From: Apostichopus japonicus
Taxonomy: Eukaryota > Echinodermata > Holothuroidea > Aspidochirotida > Stichopodidae
Length of the DNA: 64,000 nucleotides
Direction: 5' to 3'
Assembly (NCBI RefSeq): GCF_037975245.1
Contig: NC_092561.1
Coordinates: 19,837,508-19,901,507 of the forward strand
Shown here: positions 49,838-60,998 of the stretch, one piece after another
How positions within the stretch are numbered: position 1 is the first letter of the stretch
Layout: every line of letters starts with the position of its first letter
The notes under the pieces: generated by a model
Told to the model about the DNA's origin: nothing
What the model saw: the letters and a program-made list of their open reading frames with translations, nothing else
The model's database searches: none
Position numbers and translations under genes: made by a program

Positions 49838-52800
49838 TTAGCTACAATTGTCAGGTTTCTCTCCTGTATGTGATCTTTCATGGTCCTTCATATAGGTTGA
49901 TCGAGTAAACATTTTGGGACAATAACTGCACTGATAAGGTTTCTCTCCTGTATGTGTTCTTTCATGTATCTTCAACTGTCCAGATTGAGCACACATTTTG
50001 TTGCAATAGCTACATTGATATGGCTTCTCCCCTGTATGTCTTCTTTCGTGGTCCTTCAAATTGCTAGAGAAAGCAAACATTTTCTTGCAATAGCTACATT
50101 GATAAGGTTTCTCTCCTGTATGTGTTCTTTCGTGTGTCTTCAAATGATAAGGTCGAGCAAACACTTTTTGGCAATAGGTACATTGATAAGGTTTCTCTCC
50201 AGTGTGTGTCCTTTCATGTTTGTTCAATTTGCCAGAGTCAACAAACACTTGGTTGCAATAAGTACATTGAAAAGGTTTCTCTCCTGTATGTTTTCTTTCA
50301 TGTGTCTTCAAATTGCCAGAATGAGAAAACTTTTGGTTACAATAGCTACATTGATATGGCTTCTCTCCTGTATGTGTTCTTTCATGTTTCTTCAAACCTC
50401 CAGAACAAGAAAACATTTTGTTGCAAAAGCTACAACAGTAAGGTTTCTCTCCTGTATGTGTTCTTTCATGTATCGTCAAATGATAAGATACAGCAAACAT
50501 TTTGTTGCAATATTTACAATGATAAGGTTTCTCTCCAGTGTGTGTCCTTTCATGTTTCTTCAATGTGCCAGATTTAGCAAATGCTTTGTCACAATAATTA
50601 CAATGATATGGTTTCTCTCCTGTATGCGTCCTTTCATGAGTCTTCCAATCGCTGGAACGATCAAAACTTTTATTGCAATAGCTGCATTGGTTAGGTTTCT
50701 CTGGCTTATGATAATAAACACCTACATGTTCCGAATCCTCAGATAATGTTTCTCCATTGTTAAATTCATTCTTCACTTTGACTGATAAATGAAACGTGTA
50801 GCTCTCCCCTTGTTCTGCACAGTCACTCTCCTCTTTTTTAACAACCAGTTGATGAGCTTGCTTAATTGAATGGTCAATATTTGCAAAATGCATCTCTCCA
50901 GATCCTGAAAATATAAACGGTGAGACAAAATTAAAGAAAGGTGTATGCCAGCTGATTGATTCCTGAAGTCTACAGTCCAGAGAGCAAATGGATTATCTGA
51001 TAAACTAAAGAAGAATTGATGGAAGATATGAACAGAGTAGAGAGAGTGTGGAAAAATGAAGAGGGCAATATGCAGATAGTGGATGGATGAGAAGCACAAA
51101 GTAATCAGAATTAATTAAATGAGTACATAGAGGAGATGGATGAATTTACTTTTTGACCAATCTTGCTTAAAAAAATTACAGAGGTTGACCTCTCTTGACC
51201 TTCAAAGAAAGAAATTCGATTTCTGTACTCAATTACGTTGATCAGCACACCCAAGTTTTGCTTTTGGCTTTGACCATACATTTTGACCTCAAATAAGATT
51301 TGAACAACACCATAAACAATTTGATTTCGCTGCTACTCCAGGAGGTGGATCCATTTACAACAATTATTCACTTCATCCAATCTTCACTTATAGAATTATA
51401 CACACATAGTTATAAGGTTTTCAGATTTTGACTTTTGCTGACCTCAAGTGTTAATTGACCTCTACAGAAACTTATAAACGTTACTTGTGTTTTTTCGCTC
51501 TAGATTAATAAACACCAGCGATAGTCAGTGTTTTACCACAGGTAGCGGGAGTTATTGCAAGCCTTTTTAATGGCAGCAGTTTTAAGTAGCGCTAGGATGT
51601 TTTAAAAAGTGGGCAGTTGCCCCAGTCAATTTAGTTTTGGAGAGCCTTTTCAAAATCTCGGGGGGGGGGAGGGGGGAATTTCAGAACAATTTTTTTGGGG
51701 TGATGGGAGATAATCCATCTGTTATTAGTTAGAAGTAGCCTACTTACATACATGCCAATACCTAGATTCACTGCACATGTAGTACACACAATGCAGTACA
51801 CATGGGCAAGTTCAGCTATTGTGACCAAAAATACACACACCGCAGCACCGCACTGATTTGACCAATTATATACTGTACATTACTCCTTACAAAAGACAAC
51901 AACCCTCAGCAATATCCAGCTTGTTACGTATTGGCAAGTTTATTAACTATGTAATGGTGCAAGTTGCAGGATGTACCTTAAAATGTTGCAGGAAATTACC
52001 CCAAGAGAAAATATGTTAGATTTTTAATAAACTGCATGAATCCCCCAATCCAGTGTCCTAATGCAAACACTGTCCTCAGGAAAGTTTACGCAAATTATAC
52101 AACATAAAGGCCTAGGACAATTTATTTTAATATTATTCGAGTAACATATTAGTCATTAATTAGTATTAAACACTTTTACACGTCTGTATCATCACAGCTA
52201 CCATAGCAAACTCTTCGCGAGGTCTTTATATTTTACTATGAGATTTTCCTTTGGACACCTACGTTTTCTTCAACACGAATGCACCTCAACCGAAAAAGAT
52301 ACTTGCTGGAAATTCGTGCCACCAATGCTGCTTAAAAAATCTGAGCACTTAACTTAATACCCTGGTTCGATCGGGTAATTTGAATTTCATAATCATACTA
52401 GCCTACAAGTATAGTAAAGGCTTCATAATTGACGCACCCCCGTAATTGACGCACCTTCAATTATTACTACAATACTAGCAATGATACAGTAGGCCACCTA
52501 AACTTTTTGCAGTCAACAGAATAACATATTTTATGAGTTTGAATCCATTTCAGCTATTTGCTGACCAAATTGTGGTATTTTTTAAGCTTTTAACACCCAC
52601 CCACCAGTTTTGCACATTTTTTGGTCATTTGGAAATCTTACTCCCTAAAAATAACCATCATTACCTCAATATGAATACACTGCTCTCTGGAACCTGACCA
52701 GTCTGAGCTTAGAGGCTCAGAGCATAGCAAACAGCATCTAAAGTCAATGGATGTATACTAAGGCCTACACTACAGTTAGCTTTACATTGAATGTGTCAAT

Positions 52801-53034
52801 TTAGGGGTATGAAAGAACTTGACATGGCAGACATTTTGTGGTCAAATTCTGCTCAATTGTACGGTGCATAAGCACAGAACCCTTGATAGATCTCGTTGAT
52901 GAAATCCTTAAGTGCGTCAATTATGAGCCCACCATGCTACAATATAGCCTAGGTAAATGGGAATTTATTTTCGTGGAACCGTTACCAGTAACATCGGGCG
53001 AAGGTGATTCTGGCGCCACTGTGACTGCAAACAT
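49838..53034 (-). CDS. ZNF-C: C2H2 zinc-finger protein, 10 fingers, two exons, 371 aa
   Basis: The first exon is 53034-52986 (MFAVTVAPESPSPDVTG, GTAACG donor). The finger exon is 50904-49838 behind TTTCAG, and the phase-1 join yields Gly-Ser-Gly. The exon 1 Lys of the VKVE motif in B and D is Thr here, so that SUMO-type site is lost; VKKEESD in exon 2 remains. Ten regular C2H2 fingers with TGEKPY linkers follow, ending EKPDNCS like ZNF-B. One finger has MC in place of MF (KMCAQSGQL), altering the hydrophobic-core Phe. The shorter array looks like loss of internal fingers from a B- or A-like ancestor, since the order of recognisable fingers (SSDWKTH, SGTLKKH, SYHLTIH, SGGLKKH) follows ZNF-A. 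Confidence 0.87.
52419..52930. mobile_element. TIR element with TAATTGACGCACC repeats, about 512 bp
   Basis: The left end GGCTTCATAATTGACGCACC and right end GTGCGTCAATTATGAGCCC are inverted. A second TAATTGACGCACC lies just inside the left end. The matching place in unit B lacks it. The target duplication is unclear (TATAG is possible). It ends about 55 bases from the ZNF-C exon 1 donor, inside the intron. Confidence 0.65.
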
Positions 53035-53284
53035 TTTGATATCCTCTGGTCAGTGCTCAGTATTGAGTCGAACGAATCCTTCACCTACGTATTAGCGTAG
53101 TAGAACAGGCTTACATTTTTTCACTAGGAAATCGCTTTGGCGTGTTTTGGTTTCCCGAAACGGAGATATATATGGGGTCACATTTACCTAGGTTATGAAG
53201 TTGTGACAATGCCTGCAACTCATGGGCGGCCATTACTGCCAAAACAACCAAAATGCAAAAACGCATTGTGGTATCGATGATGTA

Positions 53285-53582
53285 CAGGCGCGTAGCCAGG
53301 AATTTGCCAAGGGAGGGGCGAAACTGTAGATTCGGCATTGCAAACTATCTAAGCGTAGCGCCACCATGATTGGCGCGAAGCGTACGAGAAAATTTTGGCT
53401 GTAAATGCCTCCCAGATCACCGGAAATGGCACTTCCCATGCCTTGTTAGTTGCATCTTAGCATTTTCTCTTTTGAAAATACTAGCGATATCATAAAAACC
53501 TTGAAAAATTTTGTAAAAAATATGCTCAAGGGGGGGGGGGCGGCTGCCCCCTTCGCCCCCCCCCCCCTTGGCTACGCGCCTG
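53285..53582. mobile_element. hAT-like MITE, 298 bp (family 4)
   Basis: Starts CAGGCGCGTAGCCAGG and ends TTGGCTACGCGCCTG, with ATGATGTA on both sides (53277-53284, 53583-53590). Unit B has a single ATGATGTA here (near 45100). The hairpin core lies at 53345-53390. A truncated relative begins at about 34588. It sits about 250 bases upstream of ZNF-C exon 1, in the presumed promoter region. Confidence 0.92.
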
Positions 53583-53590
53583 ATGATGTA

Positions 53591-55114
53591 ACATGGACAG
53601 GTTTCTTCATGAACCAGGCATAATGTATAGTGAGGATGTACAACATACTTGATCTTAGTAATCCACTGGAAAAAAAAGTGTAATGTGACAAACAATAAAT
53701 TTACAATGACACAGGATGTCCTGATACAGTATGACCATTGACCTCAACAACAGGCTTCAACGTTTTACATGTGATACATCATCATACTAAATATGACATC
53801 TGTCCTTGTTGAAATATTGTGTTAACAAGGTATCACAATTTGACCCCTGGTGAAATCAAACTACCATTGACCTCCACCCATAATATCAGGCTTCTTGTAC
53901 TCAATGTGGTACAAGTACAAACCAAATATTCAAACTATCCAATCTTCCTTGCGATATTATGTTTGGATAGGACCGTCAGGTGCATTAGTTTAGAGAGAGA
54001 GGTGAAAGGGGGAGTGAAATAATGTTTGGTGACTTCAAGTGACCTTTAACCTCCACCAAAATGAATAGGTTTCTTATATCAATGTATAACAGAGAGCATT
54101 TTACCATTATCTCCCCATCCCCTTGGTTCACCCTTACAATTTCTTAGCTAGGAGCATAGACAGGAAGTCCTCCTACACTTTCCAGAAAGATTACTAATAG
54201 TTTCTATTTACAAGCCAACGATAAACATAACAACACACTTTGCCAACCTCTAAGTCCCAATAGATCACTTACACTTTAACCTCCCACAGTAACTCTCTAC
54301 AACAGAAGCCCAGCACCTGTCTGTGTACCTACCGTAATATTAGATCTACCAATCAAGTAACCTTCTGTATGATATCATTGCCACTGATGTCATAGTGTGG
54401 TCATTTTATAATTAATAGCTGAACCTCTCTTTACTAGAAAGGTAAATATGTGGGCAGGGTAACTTCCTGTCCCATCCACTGTAATCCATTGTCAAGAGTA
54501 GGCTACGTAAGATCAAGATGTAACTTTATCAAATTGTATTCAGTGTGATTCAACCTGTAGGAGCCGAGCTTAGCACAGTTCTCTCAAGCTTACTCTCCCC
54601 TGACACACTCACTGTACTACAGTAGTAGTACAGTAGTAGTTATCTAGCCAGATGAAGCTCTTATATACTGCTTTATTCAAGTCATTGTTTGTGTCCTTAT
54701 TTCTTGGTCACATACCGCTGCACCAAGTGTGAGACCTAACCAAGATTCCAATATTGAGATATGTTTATAAGGTTATCACAATTTGACCTCTGAAGGCTCT
54801 GATGACCCCAAATGACGTTTGACCTTCAAGAAGAGTTACTCCGATGCAAAAGTCATATGCCAATGTGACAACTGATGATACTGCATATGATCTTATGATG
54901 CCATGTTTAAAATTTCCAGAGCGTAAACTCTGCTGAACCCCAATCACATGTACCATCCACCAAAAACAATAACAAAATTTAAAAAAAAATTGAGTTTGAT
55001 ATTTTTTTAACAATTTAATCAAAACAATCACCAACCCTGGTACAACATGAGATCACAATTTTTTAAAAAAAATACTGATTATGAGTGATTTAGGCTACAG
55101 TAGATAGGGTTTAA
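53591..55114. other. Upstream flank of unit C and intergenic sequence
   Basis: 53591-54235 matches 45.1-45.64 kb of unit B. It includes dispersed TGACCT repeats and the phrase TTTACAAGCCAAC(A/G)ATAAACATAA. 54236-55114 holds no supported gene. Confidence 0.5.
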
Positions 55115-55986
55115 AAATCAATGAAACTAACATTCACTTGTTGTGATAGAAAATGTATTAAATGCATCATTCATTTAACAATCAACATACACTATCTGAA
55201 ACAATGCGAATTTGGACCAACTATATAAAATTTTAACAAATAAAAAATGTATGTAACATAAAAACATAAAAAATGTATGTAACATCAAAGGCATTCTTCA
55301 CAACTGAGTATTAGTTGGGATATATTCAGACAAGTTAACAAGCATTTCATACCCAATCATGCTTTACTTTTGAATGAAGATGTAATGCTCAACCACTATA
55401 ACATCATGACATCAGCTGTACATACTTGACCAATTACTCACAGGTACTCACAGGATGTTTCTCCATTTCTCCCCATCCTTGATATTTTTATTCTAAAGGA
55501 TAAGGTTTTCCTCCTAAAGCATTTCCATATAACATTCTTTTCAAATTCTTATGTCAGCAAAGAACTTTTGAACACCTGCTTAAAAACTTAAAATGGTATG
55601 TCTTCTCTGTATGAAGTTCTATGAAGTTTTAATATTTCTGCAAACATACAGTGACAAGGCATTTATATCTCTGACTTTTTTATGCCCTTTTTTACATTCC
55701 CAACCTTAGCAAACATTTAGCTGCATAAATTTTGTATCTCTCCTGTTTTCTGTTGTTCATGTGGCTTGGCATTGTCAGTCTTAGCAAACATCAAGAATGA
55801 TAAGGGTATCTCCTGTACGTTTCCTTGCATAGTTCTTTAACTTTCAACATTGGGCTTCCTGTGTTATATAACTACAATGATACAGGTGAAATCTCTCTGG
55901 GTTAAGTATGAGTTATCTCAAGTTCCAGACCTAGCAGTCTGTATGTGTTCTTTCATGTTTCTTCACTCCATAACAGCCAGAATAAC
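55115..55986. other. 3' flank of ZNF-D
   Basis: Follows the 3' flank of unit A in order, with one copy of the 230-base unit and the phrases CTTGATATTTTT and GTATCTCCTGTACGTTTCCT. The long 3' UTR of these genes may lie here; no AATAAA in a diagnostic position was singled out. Confidence 0.55.
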
Positions 55987-58900
55987 TCAACATTTTTTAC
56001 CAATAACTAATAAGTTATCTTTCTCTCCTTTGTGTGTTCTTTCATGTCTCTTCCTATGATAAAGTTGAGCAAACTTTTTCTTACAAAAGCTACATTGATA
56101 AGGCTTCTCTCCTGTATGTCTTTTTTCATGTGTCTTCAAATTGCTAGACTCAGCAAACATTTTCTTGCAATAACTACATTGATAAGGTTTCTCTCCTGTA
56201 TGGGTTCTTTCATGTTTCCTCAACTGTCCAGATTGAGAAAAGGTTCGGTTACAATAGTTACATTGATAAGGTTTCTCTCTTGTATGTGTCCTTTCATGAC
56301 TCTTCAACTGTACAGATTGAGAAAACGTTTTCTTACAATAGCTACATTGATATGGTTTCTCTCCTGTATGTGTTCTCTGATGTCTATTCAAACTGCTAGT
56401 AGAAGCATACATTTTGTTGCAAACACTACAATTCTCTCCAGTGTGTGTCCGTTCATGTTTGTTCAATTTGCCTGGGTCAACAAACATTTTGTGGCAATAA
56501 CTACATTTGTAATGTTTCTCTCTAGTGTGTGTCCTTTCATGTCTCTTCAAATGACTTGATAGAGCAAACATTTTGTTGCAATAACTACATTGATAAGGTT
56601 TCTCTCCAGTGTGTGTCCTTTCATGTCTCTTCACCTGAGATGGTTGAGCAAACATTTTGCTACAATAGTTACAATGATGAGGTTTCTCTCCTGTATGTGT
56701 TCTTTCATGTCTCTTCAACTGATATGATAGAGCGAACGTTTTGTTGCAAAAACTACATTGATAAGGTTTCTCTCCAGTATGTGTCCTTTCATGTCTCTTC
56801 AACTCAGACTGGTGAGCAAATGTTTTGTTACAATGGCTACATTGATAAGGTTTCTCTCTAGTATGTGTTCTTTCATGTCTCTTCAACTGTCCAGATTGAG
56901 AAAACGTTTTATCACAATAGCTGCATTGATATGGTTTCTCTCCTTCATGGTCCTTCATCTGTGAAGATCTGGGGAATGCTTTGATACGATAGTTAGAACC
57001 ATTACGTTTCTCTCCAGTGTGTTTCCTTTCATGTTTCTTCAATGTGCCAGATTTAGCAAATGCTTTGTCACAATAATTACAATGATATGGTTTCTCTCCT
57101 GTATGCATCCTTTCATGAGTCTTCCAATCGCTGGAACAATCAAAACTTTTGTTGCAATAGCTGCATTGGTTAGGTTTCTCTCGCTTATGACAAGGAACAG
57201 CTGCATCTCCTGAATCCTCAGATAATGGTTCTCCGTAGTTTAATTCTACCTTCACTTTGATTGATAAATAATCTTCACAGTCACTCTCCTCTTTTTTAAC
57301 TTCATGAGCTTGGTTGATTGAATGGTCAACATTTGCAACATGAATTCCTCCAGATCCTGAAAATATAAATGATGAGAGAGTTTTAAAGAAAGATGTTTGC
57401 CAGGTGATTGATTCCGGAAATCTAAATAAAAAACAAAGACATTCCAGAGGTTGACCACTCTTGACCTTTGAAGGAAGTGATACAGTTCCTGTTCTCAATT
57501 AGTTTGATCAGTTTACAGTCTATGTTCTTCACACAAGTATTGCTTTTGACCATTTTGACCTCAAATAAAGTTTGAACGGCACAATTAACAATAGGATTCT
57601 TCTACTCCTTGAGGTGGAGTACAACAGGTATATACAGTACAGTACATACACACTTCACCCAGTCTTTACTTATAGAATTACTGTACGTTGTTATAAATTT
57701 TCAAAATTTCACCTCTGTTGACCTCAAATGTCATTTGTCCTTTACAGAAACCTATTAAGTTCTTTTACCCACTAAGGTGGATTCACATACCAGTTTTCAT
57801 ACAAATTATAATCTTCTTGCAACATTGACTTATGTTTACAAGCCAAAGCATCACACACATTTACATGCACACATCATCATTGTATACCGTACTTCTTTTC
57901 CCTCTGCCTAGGAATCAAATGAAGTCTGCCAGCTGGGAGATTTCTTCAGTGTAGAGTACATAGATCAGCAGGAATGATCAGTTGATCAATGTAGGATGGA
58001 TGGACAGTAGGAACAGAAAAAAGAGAGTGAATGGATGGCTAAGGAGTGCAGAGTAGGTCTAGTATGAATGAGTAAAAACTAGAGAGATTGGTTAGCTGTG
58101 AAGTACTGTAAGGTGGATGGATGAATAGAGGATTGATGAGTCAAATGGGGAGAGTGGAGTAGAGGGATGGATGGGTGAACAGATATTAAAGATGAGTTAA
58201 TGGTCAATTGAGATATAGAATTAGAAGCCTGCAGTACTTACTAACTTAGTAAGAAGAGTTCCAATGATAAAGATAAGAAAGCAAACGTTACAACAGTTAA
58301 AGTAACTAAAATTTATGTGGAACTCCAATGTGTATATAAGTTTGAAATGAGTAGCTGCAGAATACCCCGTGGTTTTTCTGATATCCATTTTGGTGAAAAC
58401 AAGATACACGGTACGCAGTCGTAAGTTACATAGAGGGCGTGAGAGTTATTTTGTACTTAGAATTTTTTTGGAAATGTTCTAGTACAGTCCATTTAGCTGG
58501 ACTTAATCATTTCTCTTCGCGTTATAATTGTACGGATTTTAAGTCCTTTGCTTTAATTGAGGGCGTTTTAGAAATATCGGATTTCAAATGATTCCTGATG
58601 TAGTTTATTTTAATATGTCTTAGATTTGGCTACGTGGTACGTGGTACTTAGAGTATTTTCTGGTGGGGTAATTTAAAAGTATTTGCCTACGTGGTCCGAA
58701 TAGATTTCAAGTGGCTTTTGATTTGGCTACGTGGTTCCTGGTACGTGGAACTTATTATTTTTTTGGATAGCTACGTGGTACGTCGTGACTGTTATTATCG
58801 CACACGAGGGAATATGACATGTTTTATAAATGGCTACGTGGTACGTGTTTGAAATGTAAATTTTGTATTGATGGCTATGCGGTACGTACAGTACAGTAGT

Positions 58901-59550
58901 GAAATCATGGTTAATGTAAATCATGTGGTACGCGGTACGTTGTGACTGTTTTAATTGTACACAATGGAAGTATAATATGTTTAATAAATGGCAAAGCAGT
59001 ACGTGGTTGATCTAAAAAAAATTAATTGATGGCTACGCGGTACGTAGTAAAGTTACGATCACTGTGGACCAATTGTTGGGAGAACTGATCAACATGCGAA
59101 TGAAATTTGAGCAAAAAACATTATATTTTCGAAGTATAAAGAACGAAACATCAACTATTGGGTTTACACTTTAAGGAAAGGTTTTAATTTAAGTTTATAC
59201 ATTTTCTATGAAGGTCTGCGTACCGCGTAGGCTATCTATAAATATGTTTCCACTGCGTACCTTGTAGCCTATCTATAAAAATATTTTAAAGTAGCGGGGT
59301 ATTCTGCAGTTTAGCCACCACCTTTTGTATTAAGTATTTGCGAGAATTGTTGCTAGCATTTTCAAAGCAGCAGTGTTACTGTTAGTGCTTCGACCGGGCA
59401 GTTTAATAGGCCTAGCCTATTGCATAGGAATTGTTTCGTGGAACCGTTACCAGTGAAATTGTGCGAAGGTGATCCTGGTTCCACTTTGACTGCAAACATT
59501 TTAATTTCTTCTGAGTGCTCAGTCTTGAGTGGAGCGAATCCTTCAGCCAT
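55987..59550 (-). CDS. ZNF-D: C2H2 zinc-finger protein, 13 good fingers plus 1 degenerate, two exons, 489 aa
   Basis: The first exon is 59550-59451 (33 codons plus one base). It opens MAEGFAPLKTEHSEEIKMFA and contains VKVEP, a SUMO-type motif. The GTAACG donor joins in phase 1 to the finger exon at 57356-55987 behind TTTCAG. The finger exon has no ATG at the position where A, B and C have one (ATT instead), so an upstream first exon is required here. That is the key evidence for the two-exon model. After two fingers shared with the other genes comes a finger with no zinc cysteines (GSNYRIKAF). Eleven fingers with mainly KRHERTH helix ends follow. The C-terminus differs from the others (GEKDNLLVIGKKC). 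It is the most diverged member, with its own finger set and probably its own DNA target. Confidence 0.88.
58355..59309. mobile_element. Fold-back-like element with GGCTACGTGGTACGT iterons, about 955 bp
   Basis: The ends are inverted: CTGCAGAATACCCCG at 58355 and CGGGGTATTCTGCAG ending at 59309. The left part holds about eight copies of a GGCTACG(T/C)GGTACGT-like unit (58629 to 59050). Two inverted copies (GCGTACC.CGTAGGC) lie near 59217-59270. No clear target duplication was found because the terminus is palindromic. It sits in the ZNF-D intron. Confidence 0.7.
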
Positions 59551-59892
59551 TACGGTAGTAGAGTACGCCTTGCAAACGGGAAAGCCCTTCGGTGTTTGGT
59601 TCCCAATACTGAGATTTTCATTTGGTCACATTTTGACTTACCGACCTTGCAAGATTTTGAAGCGACCGGGAAATGCGAAGTCGGCATTCGGAAATGACTG
59701 TAACGTATGGACGGCCATTACAGCAAAAATTAAAAAGCAAAACCAGAAATTCATCAAATTAAAAACACAAACTAAGATATATATTAAATTATTAATAGCA
59801 CATTAAATAAAACAGACAGGCAAAATAAATTTCAAATTATAAAACTAAATACATTAAAACCCCATAATATAAACCAGAGTTACAAGCTCAAA

Positions 59893-60990
59893 CAGGCGCG
59901 GCGGAACGGAAAAATTATTGGGGGGGGGGGGCTAATGTGTGGAGACTATCTAAGCGGAGCGCCACCATCGGTTGGCGCGGAGCGTACAAGAAAATTTTGG
60001 GTTTTTTCAAACCCACAGATGGCCGGAAACGGCACTTCCCGAGTGTTTGATGCTGCGAATACCTAGCCCTAAAATATGGGTCTCAAGCCTGCAATTTCTC
60101 AGATTGCACGTAAAAGTCTGTAAAAAATATTGTAATTTGTATATTCGATGGTGTTTTAAGAGAGTAGCTATTACTCGTAGTGTACTCGCAAAGACATTTT
60201 TGAGTGTAGTAAGGGCAGTGGTGGAGCTAGGGGTATTGGTCAGCGGGGTCAAGAATGGTCTGTAGGGGCGCTTTCGACACTATCTAGGCGGAGCGCCACC
60301 ACAGGTTGGTGCGGAGCGTACAGAAAATTTTTGACTAAAGATACTCCCTAGATTGCAGGAAATGACCCTTTTCAGGCCTTGCTAATTTGCAGATAAACGG
60401 AGAATAAATAGGTGTCGTCACTATTTTGTCGGAAAATTACACCAACAGAATATGACAAATGTCCATAGGTATATGAGAGCGCAATAAAATAGTCAATAAT
60501 CGCGAATAAGTAAAAAGTAGTGAAAAGTTGAAAAGGTCGCCAGCAGTCCATTTGAGTCCGTCAAGGGGGGGGGGGGGGGGCATCCGCCCCTGACTGTATA
60601 TATGGACGCTCCGCCACTAAGTAAGGGGATGTTGGAGAACTGGCTGAAATGAGGCAAGTCATTGGCCTAAGACGAAGTTGTGTTACGCTTACCGGTACTC
60701 ACACTCACTGCTTCCACTTTTCACGGGGCCTGAAGACGCGGTTGGGGTGACAATGTGGTCTATAGCCAGGGGACGGGCCGAGGGTCCCCCAGCAATTACT
60801 AAAATTATTACACCTATATAGTATACGTGTGCATCAGACAGATCGACAAGTATGCGTTGAAAAATGGACATATGCACGTTTCGGAGCCTTGGTAAATATT
60901 GGGGGGGGGGGGCTTATCATGCATTTGCCCCCTCAACTTTTTCATTGCGGGGGCTGAGCCCCCCAAGCCCCCCCGGTTCCGCCGCCACTG
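59893..60990. mobile_element. hAT-like element, 1098 bp including a nested element
   Basis: Starts CAGGCGCGGCGGAACGG and ends GGTTCCGCCGCCACTG, flanked by AGCTCAAA (59885-59892 and 60991-60998). The hairpin core lies at 59945-59995. It is interrupted by the element at 60216-60619. No reading frame of quality was found. Confidence 0.85.
60216..60619. mobile_element. hAT-like MITE, 404 bp, nested
   Basis: Starts CAGTGGTGGAGCTAGGGG and ends CGCTCCGCCACTA, with AGTAAGGG on both sides (60208-60215, 60620-60627). It carries a diverged hairpin core at about 60285-60320. Its final base is A rather than G, so the copy may be immobile. Confidence 0.82.
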
Positions 60991-60998
60991 AGCTCAAA

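Noticed and set aside
57357-57498. Extension of the ZNF-D finger frame upstream (MRTGTVSLPSK...)
   Set aside because: It crosses the TTTCAG acceptor at 57357-57362, and the homologous sequence in A, B and C is interrupted and not conserved as protein. It is treated as intron.
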